Origin: Bacillus_BA songklensis
GTDB taxonomy: Bacteria > Bacillota > Bacilli > Bacillales > Bacillaceae_H
Length of the DNA stretch: 64,000 nucleotides
Assembly (NCBI RefSeq): GCF_042649685.1
Contig: NZ_JBHRZT010000020.1
Location: forward strand, 738,668 to 802,667
Direction: 5' to 3'
Made by a program: the position numbers and the translations under genes. Shown here one piece after another: positions 8,915 to 18,289 of the stretch. Numbering within the stretch: the stretch's first letter is position 1; each line of letters starts with the position of its first letter. The notes beneath the pieces are model-generated. The model was not told the DNA's origin. It saw only the letters and a list, made by a program, of their open reading frames with translations, and did no database searches.

Positions 8915-9055
8915 TCTTTTATCCCGCATTAACTGTCCGTAAAACTCCCCTTCTATAAGTCGGAGATAAACCGCCAATAAATGCCCGATTGGTTCAACTA
9001 TCCTTCAGTGGGGAATAGAGCCGCCACTGAAAGAAGTTTCACTTTATGTAAAAGC
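8915..9055 (+). repeat. Dispersed repeat, TTTATCC...GTTTCACTTTA family, copy A
   Basis: The 357-nt gap between ezrA and hisJ holds a roughly 140-nt segment starting TTTTATCCCGCATTAAC and ending GAAGTTTCACTTTA. The same start and end occur at 18959-19102, and the start also at 58307 and, reversed, at 55400. No coding potential is seen. It may be a degenerate non-autonomous mobile element; the source is not identified. Confidence 0.55.
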
Positions 9056-9230
9056 GGCTAAAAACAAGCCCATTTTTAATTTTTTCGTCAATGTTTTAAT
9101 GATACCATGTTCACCGCCGTTTTTGAGAAAAATTTTTAATTTTTTTGTATAAAATGTTGGCAGTTTCCCGCTTCTTTTTTATAAAATTGGCATAAAGGGT
9201 TTAAAGTAACATCTTTAGGAGGTTAGTTGA

Positions 9231-10025
9231 TTGAAAATTGATGGTCATATTCATACACCATTTTGTCCCCATGGCTCGAAAGACCTGCTATACCAATACG
9301 TCGAGCGTGCCATCGAACTGGGGTTTGAAAAAATTTCTTTTACGGAACACGCCCCTCTTCCCCAAGGATTTATCGATCCGACCCCGATGCAGGACAGCGC
9401 AATGCGAATGGAAGAGATGGAGCGCTATTTGCTGGAGATAGGGAGAGTCAAAGAGGAGTTTAAAAACGATCTTAGCATTCAAATCGGATTGGAAGTGGAC
9501 TACATCGAGGGATATGAAGACGAAACGAGACAATTTCTTGATGAATATGGGTCTTATCTGGATGATAGTATTTTATCCGTTCACTTTTTGAGAAAAGACT
9601 CTGCCTATTATTGTTTGGATTATAGTGATGATATGTTTTCCATTATCATCGAACAGTTTGGCTCAGTCGAAAAAGTGTATGAGGCTTACTTTAAAACGGT
9701 AAGAAACTCTATCGAGAAAGATTTGGGGGAATACAAACCTCAAAGAATCGGACATATTACCTTGGTTCATAAATTTAAACAACGGTTTCCTTGTCCAATT
9801 GATTTCAAAGAGACGATTATTGATCTTTTAGAGAAGGTTAGGCATCACAATTTACAGCTGGATTATAACGCAGCCGGATTGTTTAAGCCTCTTTGCCAGG
9901 AAGCCTATCCTCCACAATGGGTCGTTCAAGAAGCAAAAAACAAAAAAATCCCTCTTGTCTATGGGTCTGATGCCCATTGTGCGAAGGATTTAGGCCAGGG
10001 ATTCACAACTGTTTTTAAAGGTTAA
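9231..10025 (+). CDS. hisJ: Histidinol-phosphatase HisJ (PHP family)
   Basis: HisJ hydrolyses histidinol phosphate in histidine synthesis. The 264-residue protein is of the PHP type: metal-binding HIH (His6, His8) near the N-terminus, FTEHAP at about 38, VHF in the middle and the closing GSDAH. The start is a TTG with AGGAGG 9 nt upstream. Its last 11 nt overlap the 3' end of the convergent yttP gene. As in B. subtilis, it lies apart from the main his operon. Confidence 0.92.
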   Translation: MKIDGHIHTPFCPHGSKDLLYQYVERAIELGFEKISFTEHAPLPQGFIDPTPMQDSAMRMEEMERYLLEIGRVKEEFKNDLSIQIGLEVDYIEGYEDETRQFLDEYGSYLDDSILSVHFLRKDSAYYCLDYSDDMFSIIIEQFGSVEKVYEAYFKTVRNSIEKDLGEYKPQRIGHITLVHKFKQRFPCPIDFKETIIDLLEKVRHHNLQLDYNAAGLFKPLCQEAYPPQWVVQEAKNKKIPLVYGSDAHCAKDLGQGFTTVFKG

Positions 10026-10650
10026 CATATATCCGGGTCTGTTCCCGGCAAACAACATGATGAACCCAATTTTCCATTTCTTTTATATATTGATCAATGA
10101 AATATGGCTCATGTGGCAAGACGTACAAAACCTCAGATAAATATTGGGAATGCAGATAAGGCATCGTTAACATCCCTTTTAGCTGCATAATGACATACGG
10201 GATATTGGAACGCTTGAATTCTTGCTGTTTTATCCCTTTTTCCAATAACGAGGCTAAAATATATTTTTCCTTAGCGAGATAAGTTGTCATAACTTCACGA
10301 ATGAATGTCGTATCTAATGAAACTTCACGGTAAACAACCCGGGCAATATGGCGATGCTGATGCTGATAATTCATCACATATCGAATTAAGGTCATCAAGC
10401 ATTGTTTTGCCGATTGTTGCTCCAAACAAATGAAGGCTTCCTCGAGCTCTTTAATATACCCTTCAAAAAAGGTTGTGACCAAGTTTTCTAATAGTCCTTC
10501 TTTGCTTTCAAAATAATAGGATATGTTGGCAACATTCACTTTTGCTTTTTTGGCAATTTCCCGTACGGAGGTCCCGTCAAAACCTTTTGTATTAAATAGA
10601 GACACAGCAGCATCCAATACCTTTTCCTTTGTTCTTGATTTGACAGCCAT
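10015..10650 (-). CDS. yttP: TetR/AcrR family regulator YttP
   Basis: A 211-residue regulator with an N-terminal TetR helix-turn-helix (TSVREIAKKAKVNVANISYYF, about residues 25-45) and a variable ligand domain. The ATG at 10650, with AAAGGTG about 8 nt upstream, is preferred over an upstream TTG at 10671. The ligand is unknown. A candidate operator lies in the divergent region to ytsP. Gene and place match yttP of B. subtilis. It overlaps hisJ tail to tail by 11 nt. Confidence 0.85.
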   Translation of the reverse strand: MAVKSRTKEKVLDAAVSLFNTKGFDGTSVREIAKKAKVNVANISYYFESKEGLLENLVTTFFEGYIKELEEAFICLEQQSAKQCLMTLIRYVMNYQHQHRHIARVVYREVSLDTTFIREVMTTYLAKEKYILASLLEKGIKQQEFKRSNIPYVIMQLKGMLTMPYLHSQYLSEVLYVLPHEPYFIDQYIKEMENWVHHVVCREQTRIYVNL

Positions 10651-10722
10651 TTTAGACACACCTTTCAACAAAAAGATTGTGTGCGATACTTATTAATTGA
10701 AAAAACATACTGATTGTGACAA

Positions 10723-10749
10723 AATAAGTCCCTAATAAATCGACTTATT
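10723..10749. promoter_or_regulatory. Inverted repeat, possible YttP operator
   Basis: AATAAGTC and GACTTATT form a perfect 8-nt inverted repeat with an 11-nt spacer between the divergent genes yttP and ytsP. TetR proteins commonly bind such palindromes near their own promoter. The link to YttP is inference. Confidence 0.4.
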
Positions 10750-10866
10750 ATACTAATTCGTTTTTACTATTCTCTTTCCTTTAAGATCTTCTCGACAAAG
10801 TCATAAGAGAACTGACGTAATCTGCTAAAACCAACCTATTTCTATTCATAGATGGAGGGAATTATT

Positions 10867-11346
10867 ATGTTTCATGTCGAAAAATACAGCGGCTCTAAAG
10901 AAAAGAACTATGAGCTTGTTATTAAACAGCTGCAAGCATTGCTTGAGGGAGAGCCCAATCAGATTGCCAATTTAGCTAATGCATCGGCTTTATTGAACCA
11001 ATTTTTAACAGATATTAACTGGGTAGGCTTTTATTTAGCGGAAGAAAACGGACTTGTGTTAGGACCGTTCCAAGGCCTTCCCGCTTGTGTAAGAATTCCG
11101 TACGGAAAAGGGGTTTGCGGTACGTCCGCTCAAAATCGCCTGACGGAACGAGTGGCCGATGTTCATCAATTTCCTGGCCATATTGCTTGCGATGCAGCTT
11201 CTCAATCGGAAATTGTGGTGCCGCTGCTGAAAGATGGACTATTAATCGGCGTGCTAGATATTGATAGTCCTATTAAAAATCGTTTTGATGAAGTGGATCA
11301 ACAGTACCTTGAAAAGTTTGTAGAAACACTTGTTGCGTTTTTATAA
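10867..11346 (+). CDS. ytsP: Free methionine-R-sulfoxide reductase (GAF domain) YtsP
   Basis: A single GAF-domain enzyme of about 159 residues that reduces free methionine-R-sulfoxide. The three cysteines of the fRMsr family are present at 74, 84 and 108 (PACVRIPYGKGVCGTS and HIACDAAS). Each is exactly ten residues earlier than Cys84/94/118 of the E. coli enzyme. The ATG at 10867 is chosen because GGAGGG lies 7 nt upstream; the in-frame ATG at 10852 lies inside that site. It is followed by a strong terminator shared with dgcP. Confidence 0.92.
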   Translation: MFHVEKYSGSKEKNYELVIKQLQALLEGEPNQIANLANASALLNQFLTDINWVGFYLAEENGLVLGPFQGLPACVRIPYGKGVCGTSAQNRLTERVADVHQFPGHIACDAASQSEIVVPLLKDGLLIGVLDIDSPIKNRFDEVDQQYLEKFVETLVAFL

Positions 11347-11386
11347 AAAGGACAGCCCCATCATAAAAAGCCGAATACAATCCCGC

Positions 11387-11421
11387 AGTTAAAAAGCCCG
11401 CATGTAGCGGGCTTTTTAACT
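11387..11421. terminator. Bidirectional terminator ytsP / dgcP
   Basis: A perfect 15-bp stem (AGTTAAAAAGCCCGC with its complement) around the loop ATGTA. It serves the plus-strand ytsP and overlaps the last two codons of the minus-strand dgcP. Confidence 0.92.
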
Positions 11422-13317
11422 GACGACATTTTCGCCTTGTGCGATCACTTGATTTTTCCCAAGATGCTTCGCCTTATAAAGGGCTTCGTCTGCTCGATTA
11501 AACAACTTTTGTACACAGTCATCCATGTCTCTTGTCCAAAATGACACTCCGCATGAGATGGTTGTTTTAGGATTCGTGTATTCCTCTACTTTTTCCACTA
11601 GGCGTTTAGCGATTTGAACACCGCTTCTTAGTGGAACAGAAGGCAAATATACTGCCAGCTCTTCCCCTCCCCAGCGTGCTCCGATATCATTCTCCCGAAC
11701 ATGGGTCTTAATAATACGGGCGATCTGAATAATAATTTGATCACCGATTTGATGGCCATATGTATCATTGACCTTTTTAAAGTTATCGATATCAATAAGG
11801 ATGAATGTCCCAAACCCGTCTTGCTCCATAGACTTCTGAATTTGTTCATCTAGATAACTGCGAGAATACAGCTTTGTTAAATAATCAGTGACGACCAACT
11901 TCTCCAATTCTTCACGCAGCATTGAATTAGTGAACGCCAATGTGGAGTGGTGAACGAGTGACTGTAAAAGCTTGAAATTGTCAAATGAGAAGAAATACGG
12001 CTCCTCATGCAGAACAATCGTGGCTCCTTTTATCATTCCATCTTGCATCATCGGAACAGCCATGATGGAGCGGAACTGAAGCAGATCCTCTTCCAAATGA
12101 ATAGAAGCCTCATTAACAAACAGTGAATCTTTCTCTTTCATCATCTTCCGATAAACAAATTCAACATATTGCTGCGCCGCTGATGTAAAAAAGAAGGTCG
12201 TACTGCCCGCCAATCGCTTATCATTCGTCCCATCCGTAAACAATACGAACCCTACTTCACTTGCACGGAAAGACTTGCAAATTTGTTTGGCCATAAAGCT
12301 GATCGTATCAGTTAATCGCAGGCTGGAATTCAAGCGATGTGATGTTTCATTAATCAGCTTTAGATCTTCAACCAATTTTTTCGATTGATGATATAACTGA
12401 GCATTTTCCAAAGCACCGCCTGCTGTGTGAGCTAACAAAGTAATGAATTTGACCTCCTCTTTTGGAAGCAATGTCATGTCAGGAGCAATCACTTGTAGAA
12501 TTCCATATATCCCTTGTTTTCCATTAAGAGGAGCATATAAAACAGAATACTGTTCTTCCATTTTCCCTTCCATCCGAACCGTACCCGTTACATACGATTC
12601 CATTGCCGCACCGCTAATGTTATCTCCGTCATACTGAAGATATTTAATAGGTAAATACTCATGGCTTCCGTAGTCATGTGAAAGCAATAAATGATATTCA
12701 AATGTCGGGTACATTTCTTTTAACGTGCTAATCACTTCTAGTAAAACATCATTCATATCCATAGATGAATGGAATTTAGTCGTAACCCGGTATAACTGTT
12801 CATACCGGGTTTCCTGGGTGGATATTTGCTGATAATGATAAAAGAAATTGAATACATGTTCGCATTCTTCCCCTACACGAGAAAGGAAGGAAGAAGTTCT
12901 GGACTCTCCGCTTTTTTTTCGAATATATAAATATCCTTTTCTTTCATTATGTATAATCAAAGGGACTAAAAAGCTATCTTTATACTCTTTTGATTCTTTC
13001 TGTAAAGGGCCCAAAGATGTTTTTTCGTACGAATCAATCAAATCTAAAACATGGGAAGATGATGGAGAACCTTCCCATTCCAGCCCAAAAGAAGCCTCGG
13101 CTCGTCTACGAGTTTTCGTTGAATGCTCCAAAATGAAAGCTGCCTCATGAATATCACAAACAGAACTAACAATTTTAATCATTTCGTAAGCTAATTCTTT
13201 CAAGGAAAGGCTTATATATTTGTTTGTCAAAAGGTCAAAAAATTCAGTTTTTAACTGTTGTAACTGATTTTTCTCTAAACTGCCCATATTATCACCCGTG
13301 ATAAATAATAACCGCAT
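11416..13317 (-). CDS. dgcP: GAF-GGDEF diguanylate cyclase DgcP (YtrP)
   Basis: A 633-residue soluble signalling protein. The N-terminal two-thirds contains GAF-like sensor domains (about 30-160, 170-300 and 320-460). The C-terminal GGDEF domain keeps the catalytic loop as RWGGEEL and the upstream DIDNFKKVNDTYGH, so it should make cyclic di-GMP. B. subtilis DgcP (YtrP) has this architecture and genomic place. An alternative start at 13287 (MGSLEKNQ) has GGGTGAT just upstream and may be the true one. No transmembrane segment is seen. Confidence 0.88.
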   Translation of the reverse strand: MRLLFITGDNMGSLEKNQLQQLKTEFFDLLTNKYISLSLKELAYEMIKIVSSVCDIHEAAFILEHSTKTRRRAEASFGLEWEGSPSSSHVLDLIDSYEKTSLGPLQKESKEYKDSFLVPLIIHNERKGYLYIRKKSGESRTSSFLSRVGEECEHVFNFFYHYQQISTQETRYEQLYRVTTKFHSSMDMNDVLLEVISTLKEMYPTFEYHLLLSHDYGSHEYLPIKYLQYDGDNISGAAMESYVTGTVRMEGKMEEQYSVLYAPLNGKQGIYGILQVIAPDMTLLPKEEVKFITLLAHTAGGALENAQLYHQSKKLVEDLKLINETSHRLNSSLRLTDTISFMAKQICKSFRASEVGFVLFTDGTNDKRLAGSTTFFFTSAAQQYVEFVYRKMMKEKDSLFVNEASIHLEEDLLQFRSIMAVPMMQDGMIKGATIVLHEEPYFFSFDNFKLLQSLVHHSTLAFTNSMLREELEKLVVTDYLTKLYSRSYLDEQIQKSMEQDGFGTFILIDIDNFKKVNDTYGHQIGDQIIIQIARIIKTHVRENDIGARWGGEELAVYLPSVPLRSGVQIAKRLVEKVEEYTNPKTTISCGVSFWTRDMDDCVQKLFNRADEALYKAKHLGKNQVIAQGENVVS

Positions 13318-13486
13318 CTATTTTCCTAATATTACTATTATATATGAAGAAATGTCTATTTTCCTATCAAAAAATTGTTAAGATTTTATTTTATCCGCGG
13401 GGAGAATCCCACATTTTTCTTTCATAATTTCAAAGAACATTTGAAACCGACTAACGATATTCAGCAAGCTTGAAATCGAAATTCGC

Positions 13487-13515
13487 TTGACATTATCCTT
13501 TGCAAATCATATAAT
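13487..13515 (+). promoter_or_regulatory. Sigma-A promoter of rpsD
   Basis: TTGACA and TATAAT are both perfect and separated by exactly 17 nt. Transcription should start near 13522 and give a leader of about 180 nt. The region 13318-13486 holds nothing I recognise. Confidence 0.92.
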
Positions 13516-13521
13516 ATGCTT

Positions 13522-13699
13522 TGTGTGAAATATGCAGCCTATACAGTCTTCTTTATGTCATCATTTTATTCCTCCACGCCGAGGTGTATCGTGTAACTCT
13601 CTGCTGCTAGAGCGAGGATACATGAAAATAAAATGAGCATATCGCAAGAATGTGTCTGTTTTTGTTTCATGCGAAATAAAAACACAAGGAGGAGTCATC
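13522..13699 (+). promoter_or_regulatory. rpsD leader, probable S4 autoregulatory RNA
   Basis: About 180 nt of untranslated leader lie between the promoter and rpsD and contain complementary segments (for example CTCTCTGCTGCTAGAGCGAG). In B. subtilis S4 represses its own synthesis by binding the rpsD leader, and Firmicutes rpsD leaders share a pseudoknot-type fold. I infer the same here from position; I did not fold the RNA. Confidence 0.6.
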
Positions 13700-14302
13700 A
13701 TGGCTCGTTATACTGGTCCAAGTTGGAAATTATCTCGTCGTCTTGGCATTTCATTAAGTGGTACAGGTAAAGAATTAGAAAAGCGTCCTTACGCTCCTGG
13801 TCCACATGGTCCTGGCCAACGCAAAAAATTATCTGAATACGGTTTACAATTACAAGAGAAGCAAAAATTACGCCATATGTACGGTGTAAATGAGCGTCAA
13901 TTCCGTAATCTTTTCGATGCTGCTGGCAAAATGGCTGGTAAGCACGGTGAAAACTTCATGATTCTTTTAGAATCTCGTCTTGACAATTTAGTATACCGTA
14001 TGGGTCTTGCTCGCACTCGTCGCGGAGCTCGCCAATTAGTAAACCATGGCCATATCTTAGTTGACGGCCAACGCGTTGATATTCCATCTTACCGCGTAAA
14101 ACCTGGTCAAGTAATCAGCGTTCGCGAAAAATCTCGCAACGTAGCTTCAATTAAGGAAGCTATCGAAGTAAACAACTTCGTACCTGACTACTTAACATTC
14201 GATGCTGAGAAATTAGAAGCTACATTCACTCGCTTACCTGAGCGTTCTGAATTACCAGCTGAGATCAACGAAGCATTAATCGTAGAGTTCTACTCCCGTT
14301 AA
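13700..14302 (+). CDS. rpsD: 30S ribosomal protein S4
   Basis: Ribosomal protein S4 binds 16S rRNA early in 30S assembly and represses its own gene. The 200-residue protein starts MARYTGPSWKLSRRLG and carries the S4 RNA-binding domain (RLDNLVYRMGLARTRRGARQLVNHGHI, about residues 92-120). It lacks the N-terminal Cys4 zinc motif, so it is the zinc-free form. The start at 13700 is fixed by AAGGAGGAG 8 nt upstream. The codon bias is strong. As in other Bacillus, it stands alone, away from the main ribosomal operons. Confidence 0.98.
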   Translation: MARYTGPSWKLSRRLGISLSGTGKELEKRPYAPGPHGPGQRKKLSEYGLQLQEKQKLRHMYGVNERQFRNLFDAAGKMAGKHGENFMILLESRLDNLVYRMGLARTRRGARQLVNHGHILVDGQRVDIPSYRVKPGQVISVREKSRNVASIKEAIEVNNFVPDYLTFDAEKLEATFTRLPERSELPAEINEALIVEFYSR

Positions 14303-14303
14303 T

Positions 14304-14345
14304 AAAAAAGGAACCCCACTCTTCCTGGTGGGGTTCCTTTTTTAT
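14304..14345. terminator. rpsD terminator
   Basis: AAAAAAGGAACCCCAC pairs with GTGGGGTTCCTTTTTT around an 8-nt loop right after the rpsD stop codon. Confidence 0.93.
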
Positions 14346-14456
14346 TAATAGATGAGGTTTAGGTTTCATCCAGAAATATAGCAAATACACTATTTATTTG
14401 TTTGATAATGCGAATCAGGACAATAAAACATGTAAAATAGAAACCAATACACAAAC

Positions 14457-14496
14457 AAAAGGGACCTTTCATCAAGCCGACATGAAAGGTCCTTTT
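14457..14496 (-). terminator. tyrS terminator
   Basis: AAAAGGACCTTTCAT pairs with ATGAAAGGTCCCTTTT on the minus strand, followed by a T-rich stretch. A second stem (GAAGATGTTTTAA with its complement, 14500-14544) lies between this and the tyrS stop. Confidence 0.85.
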
Positions 14497-14545
14497 AGGG
14501 AAGATGTTTTAAAGGCCTGTATTTTAGATCATTAAAACATCTTCT

Positions 14546-15802
14546 TTAATATTTGATTAAGTAATATTTTTTCTTGCCGCGACGGATGACCGTAAACTGT
14601 CCTTCGATGCGGTCTGCAGCGGTAATAACTTTATCCAGCTCCTGTACACGCTCGCCGTTAATGTAAATGGCACCACTTGAAATATCTTCACGTGCCTGAC
14701 GCTTTGATGGTGAGATTTTGCTATTTACAAGAAGATCGATTAAGCCAATCTCTTCTCCTATGTGTTCATAGGAAGGAACATCTTTAAATCCTTGCTTGAT
14801 TTCTTCCGCTGTTAATTCAGAGATGCTTCCGCTGAATAATGCTTCTGAAATTTTGATTGCCTGGCTTAATGACTCCTCTCCATGGACAAGTTTTGTCATT
14901 TCAGCCGCTAAAGCTTTTTGAGCAGCTCGTTTTTCAGGAGCCTCTGCCGTTTGCTTTTCTAACTCCGTGATCTCCTCGTGAGACAAGAATGTAAAGTATT
15001 TTAAGTATTTCACAACATCACGATCGTCTGTATTGATCCAGAATTGATAAAACTCATACGGTGATGTTTTTTCCGGGTCTAACCAGATGGCACCGCCCTC
15101 TGTTTTTCCAAATTTCGTTCCGTCTGCTTTCGTGACTAAAGGCACAGTTAAACCGAATGCTTTTGCATCTTCTTCCGTTTTACGAATTAATTCCAGCCCT
15201 GCTGTGATGTTGCCCCACTGGTCACTGCCGCCAACTTGAAGCTTACAATCGTAAGTTTGATATAAGTTCAAGAAATCATATGATTGTAAAATCATATAGC
15301 TAAATTCCGTAAAGGAAATACCTGTTTCAATACGGGATTGCACTGAGTCTTTTGCTAACATATAGTTGATGCCGAAATTCTTACCGATATCCCGCAAAAA
15401 CGTAATAACATCCAGGGAACCAATCCAGTCATAGTTGTTGGCAATCATGGCCGGATTTCCCGCACGATCAAAATCTAAGAAGCGAGAAAGCTGGTCTTTA
15501 ATGCGCTGGCTGAAAAAGGCGACCGTTTCTTTTTCATTTAATGTACGCTCCGCTTTCTTCCCGCTCGGGTCTCCAATCAGACCTGTTCCTCCCCCAACAA
15601 GAGCGATGGGGTGATGGCCGGCTTGCTGGAAACGGCGCAGGATTAAAATAGGCAGCATATGTCCGATATGCAAGCTGTCTGCTGTCGGATCAAAGCCGCA
15701 ATACAGCCTTACACTTTCTTTTTCTAACAGCTCTTTTAATCCCTGTTCATCTGTTTGTTGATTAATTAATCCTCGAAATTGTAGATCTTGCAAGATATCC
15801 AC
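14546..15802 (-). CDS. tyrS: Tyrosyl-tRNA synthetase TyrS
   Basis: Charges tRNA-Tyr. The 418-residue class I synthetase has HIGH at residues 45-48, the KMSKS counterpart KFGKT at 230-234, the tyrosine-binding GGSDQWGN at about 191-198 and a C-terminal S4-type RNA-binding domain (from about 350). It is preceded by a complete T-box leader with a UAC specifier, so expression rises when uncharged tRNA-Tyr accumulates. It is the TyrS type, not TyrZ, judging by the leader and place. Confidence 0.97.
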   Translation of the reverse strand: MDILQDLQFRGLINQQTDEQGLKELLEKESVRLYCGFDPTADSLHIGHMLPILILRRFQQAGHHPIALVGGGTGLIGDPSGKKAERTLNEKETVAFFSQRIKDQLSRFLDFDRAGNPAMIANNYDWIGSLDVITFLRDIGKNFGINYMLAKDSVQSRIETGISFTEFSYMILQSYDFLNLYQTYDCKLQVGGSDQWGNITAGLELIRKTEEDAKAFGLTVPLVTKADGTKFGKTEGGAIWLDPEKTSPYEFYQFWINTDDRDVVKYLKYFTFLSHEEITELEKQTAEAPEKRAAQKALAAEMTKLVHGEESLSQAIKISEALFSGSISELTAEEIKQGFKDVPSYEHIGEEIGLIDLLVNSKISPSKRQAREDISSGAIYINGERVQELDKVITAADRIEGQFTVIRRGKKKYYLIKY

Positions 15803-15833
15803 TCTCGTCCACTCCTCTTTTTTTCGGATAAAA

Positions 15834-16084
15834 TAAAAAAATCGCCCCCTAAAACAAGGGACGATGAGTATCGCGGTACCACCCTAATTGGAGTTTTACA
15901 AAAAACTCCCGCTCAAAAAGAAATAACGGTCAAACCGTCTTTTGCTAATAAGTTCATGAGTATAACCGTTCACAAAAGATGCTCACGGGTGTAATTCATA
16001 ATTATCTTTGTACTGGTTTTCACCAACCACCAGCTCTCTAGGAAACAGGGAGATAACTACTACTTGTTCCGATCAATGCTCTTA
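15834..16084 (-). promoter_or_regulatory. T-box riboswitch of tyrS (Tyr specifier)
   Basis: The minus strand has the invariant T-box sequence GGTGGTACCGCG at 15872-15883. Next comes a terminator stem (CGTCCCT with AGGGGGCG, then seven T). Stem I features include AGTAGTAG, a GNUG-type loop and the specifier region GAATTACACC, which displays UAC for tyrosine. Uncharged tRNA-Tyr should favour the antiterminator. Confidence 0.92.
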
Positions 16085-16164
16085 TATTATTTAGTATCCA
16101 TTATTACCTGTAGAGAATTATCCATACAGTATGTATTATGAAACATTTCCCCCTCAAATTCAAG

Positions 16165-16268
16165 TATATAAATGCACATAAATAAACGGACGTGAATAAA
16201 AAACGCTCGCGACTGCTTATGCGTACATAATTTGACATAAATGCTTATTATTTATGTGGATTCATATA
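16165..16268. repeat. Multi-hairpin element, ACGCATAAGC family, copy 1
   Basis: A 104-bp element with 19-nt inverted ends that match at 17 positions (TATATAAATGCACATAAAT against TATATGAATCCACATAAAT). Inside lie the family core (GCTTATGCGTA) and AATTTGACAT. It fills the gap between the tyrS leader and acsA. Related copies are at 29440, 34673, 49524, 50630 and 60064. Confidence 0.65.
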
Positions 16269-16280
16269 TGATTTTCTTAA

Positions 16281-16321
16281 ACAAGAAGAAACCGGGTGTT
16301 TTTTACCCGGTTTCTTCTTGT
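16281..16321 (-). terminator. acsA terminator
   Basis: A perfect 17-bp stem (ACAAGAAGAAACCGGGT and its complement) with a 7-nt loop, starting 3 nt after the acsA stop codon. Confidence 0.88.
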
Positions 16322-16323
16322 TT

Positions 16324-18039
16324 CTAGTCTTCCATCGTTGATAAGTCGCCTGTAGGCAAATTAAGCTCCCATGCTTTTAATACACGGCGCATAATTTTAC
16401 CACTTCTTGTTTTCGGTAATTTATCACGGAACTCGATTTCACGTGGTGCTGCATGGGCAGCTAAACCTTTCTTGACAAACTGGCGGATTTCTTCAATTAG
16501 TTCATCAGATGGGGAATAACCATCACGCAGAGCAATGAATGCTTTAATAATTTCACCGCGAACAGGGTCTGGTTTACCGATGACACCCGCTTCCGCTACA
16601 GCAGGATGCTCAATAAGCTTGCTTTCTACTTCAAATGGGCCTACACGCTCACCAGACGTCATAATGACATCGTCAATACGGCCCTGGAACCAGAAATAGC
16701 CTTCTTCATCCATATAAGCCGAATCACCGGATACGTACCAATCACCTTGTAAAAAGTAAGATTGATATTTCTCCTCATTATTCCAAATAGCACGCATCAT
16801 GGACGGCCATCCCTTCTTAATGGCAAGGTTACCCATGCGGTAAGGAGGCAATTCATTACCATGATCATCCACAATGGCAGCTTGTACACCCGGAATCGGT
16901 TTCCCCATAGAGCCAGGCTTAATTTCCATACAAGGATAATTACAGATTAATTGACCGCCCGTTTCCGTCATCCACCAAGTGTCGTGGATACGTTTATTGA
17001 ATACTTTCATGCCCCAGCGTACAACCTCAGGGTTTAACGGCTCGCCAACACTTAAAATATGACGAAGTGCGCTTAAATCGTATTTTTTCAATAACTCATC
17101 GCCTGCACCCATCAACATGCGGAATGCAGTCGGTGCACTATACCACACGCTTACACTATAGTCTTCTAAAGCCTGGTACCATGCTTCAGGGCTGAAACGT
17201 CCCCCGATAATGACATTAGATGCACCCACTAGCCATGGACCAAAAATACCGTAAGCTGTACCCGTTACCCAGCCCGGATCAGCTGTGCACCAATAAATAT
17301 CATCTTCTTTTAAATCAAGAACCCATTTCGCTGTTTGATAGTGTTGAACCATGGCATTATGTACATGGAGAACACCTTTTGGTTTACCAGTGGAACCCGA
17401 AGTATAATGAAGGATTAATCCGTCTTCACGGTCTACCCATTCGATCTCTAAGTTTCTGCTGGCTTCATCTAAACGCTTTTTAAAATCAAGATACGGACCT
17501 TCTTCTGTGATGTTTTCACCGACGAGTAAGATATGTTTTAAGGCAGGTAATTCGTTTACAGGGACACGATGGAGTAATTCTGGAGTTGTTACAAGCACTT
17601 TTGCTGCACTGTCTTCTAGACGGTCTTTTACGGCACCTTCCATGAAGGCTTCGAATAATGGCCCTACAATGGCACCTAATTTGATCGTTCCTAGTACTGT
17701 AAAATATAATTCAGGTGAGCGAGGCATGAAGATGAATACTCGATCCCCTTTTTCTACGTCAGCTTGCTTCAGTACATTCGCAGCCTTGTTGGAAAGTTCT
17801 TTCATTTCCTTATATGTGTATTTTTCATCACGATTCCCATCTCGATAATAGAGGGCAACTTTGTTTTTGCGAGCTGATTCAGCATGCCTGTCAATCGCTT
17901 CATAAGCTACATTGACCTTTCCTGTTTCATACCATGAAAATTCCTTCTCTACTTCTTTCCAATTAAATGATTCATAAACCCTTTTGTAATCTTCCAAGTT
18001 GTAATCCCCTTTTGTTACAGGAAGCGCTTCCAGTTTCAT
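16324..18039 (-). CDS. acsA: Acetyl-CoA synthetase AcsA
   Basis: Activates acetate to acetyl-CoA through acetyl-AMP. The 571-residue protein has the adenylate-forming core motifs YTSGSTGKPKGV and YWCTADPGWVTGT, and WMTETGG. The C-terminal PKTRSGKIMRR carries the catalytic lysine that AcuA acetylates. The ATG at 18039 is preferred over a GTG one codon upstream on comparison with B. subtilis AcsA. The divergent neighbour acuABC encodes its acetylation control. A near-perfect cre lies in codons 3-7, so CcpA repression by roadblock is likely. Confidence 0.96.
   Translation of the reverse strand: MKLEALPVTKGDYNLEDYKRVYESFNWKEVEKEFSWYETGKVNVAYEAIDRHAESARKNKVALYYRDGNRDEKYTYKEMKELSNKAANVLKQADVEKGDRVFIFMPRSPELYFTVLGTIKLGAIVGPLFEAFMEGAVKDRLEDSAAKVLVTTPELLHRVPVNELPALKHILLVGENITEEGPYLDFKKRLDEASRNLEIEWVDREDGLILHYTSGSTGKPKGVLHVHNAMVQHYQTAKWVLDLKEDDIYWCTADPGWVTGTAYGIFGPWLVGASNVIIGGRFSPEAWYQALEDYSVSVWYSAPTAFRMLMGAGDELLKKYDLSALRHILSVGEPLNPEVVRWGMKVFNKRIHDTWWMTETGGQLICNYPCMEIKPGSMGKPIPGVQAAIVDDHGNELPPYRMGNLAIKKGWPSMMRAIWNNEEKYQSYFLQGDWYVSGDSAYMDEEGYFWFQGRIDDVIMTSGERVGPFEVESKLIEHPAVAEAGVIGKPDPVRGEIIKAFIALRDGYSPSDELIEEIRQFVKKGLAAHAAPREIEFRDKLPKTRSGKIMRRVLKAWELNLPTGDLSTMED
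18019..18032 (-). promoter_or_regulatory. cre site inside the acsA 5' end
   Basis: TGGAAGCGCTTCCT, an almost perfect palindrome, matches the CcpA consensus TGNAANCGNNNNCA except at the last base. It lies 8-21 nt inside the acsA coding region. CcpA control of acsA is known in B. subtilis; use of this particular site is inferred. Confidence 0.6.
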
Positions 18040-18289
18040 CACAAATTCCCCTTTGCGTATGTATATTTTTTACATAATATATTATAATATAAAATGTATT
18101 TTTTCTCAATTTTTAAAATATTCTTTTAAAACATTTTTCTATTAATTCTCCTTACTAAATGTACTTATTCTAGCTTTCACGAAAATTCCCTCTTTAAATA
18201 TTAAAGTTTTTTGAAAACAATTTATTTTCGGGTATTTTTTGTATAATACAAATTAAGCAGATGCTTTACTATCCAGGGTGGTGAATAGA

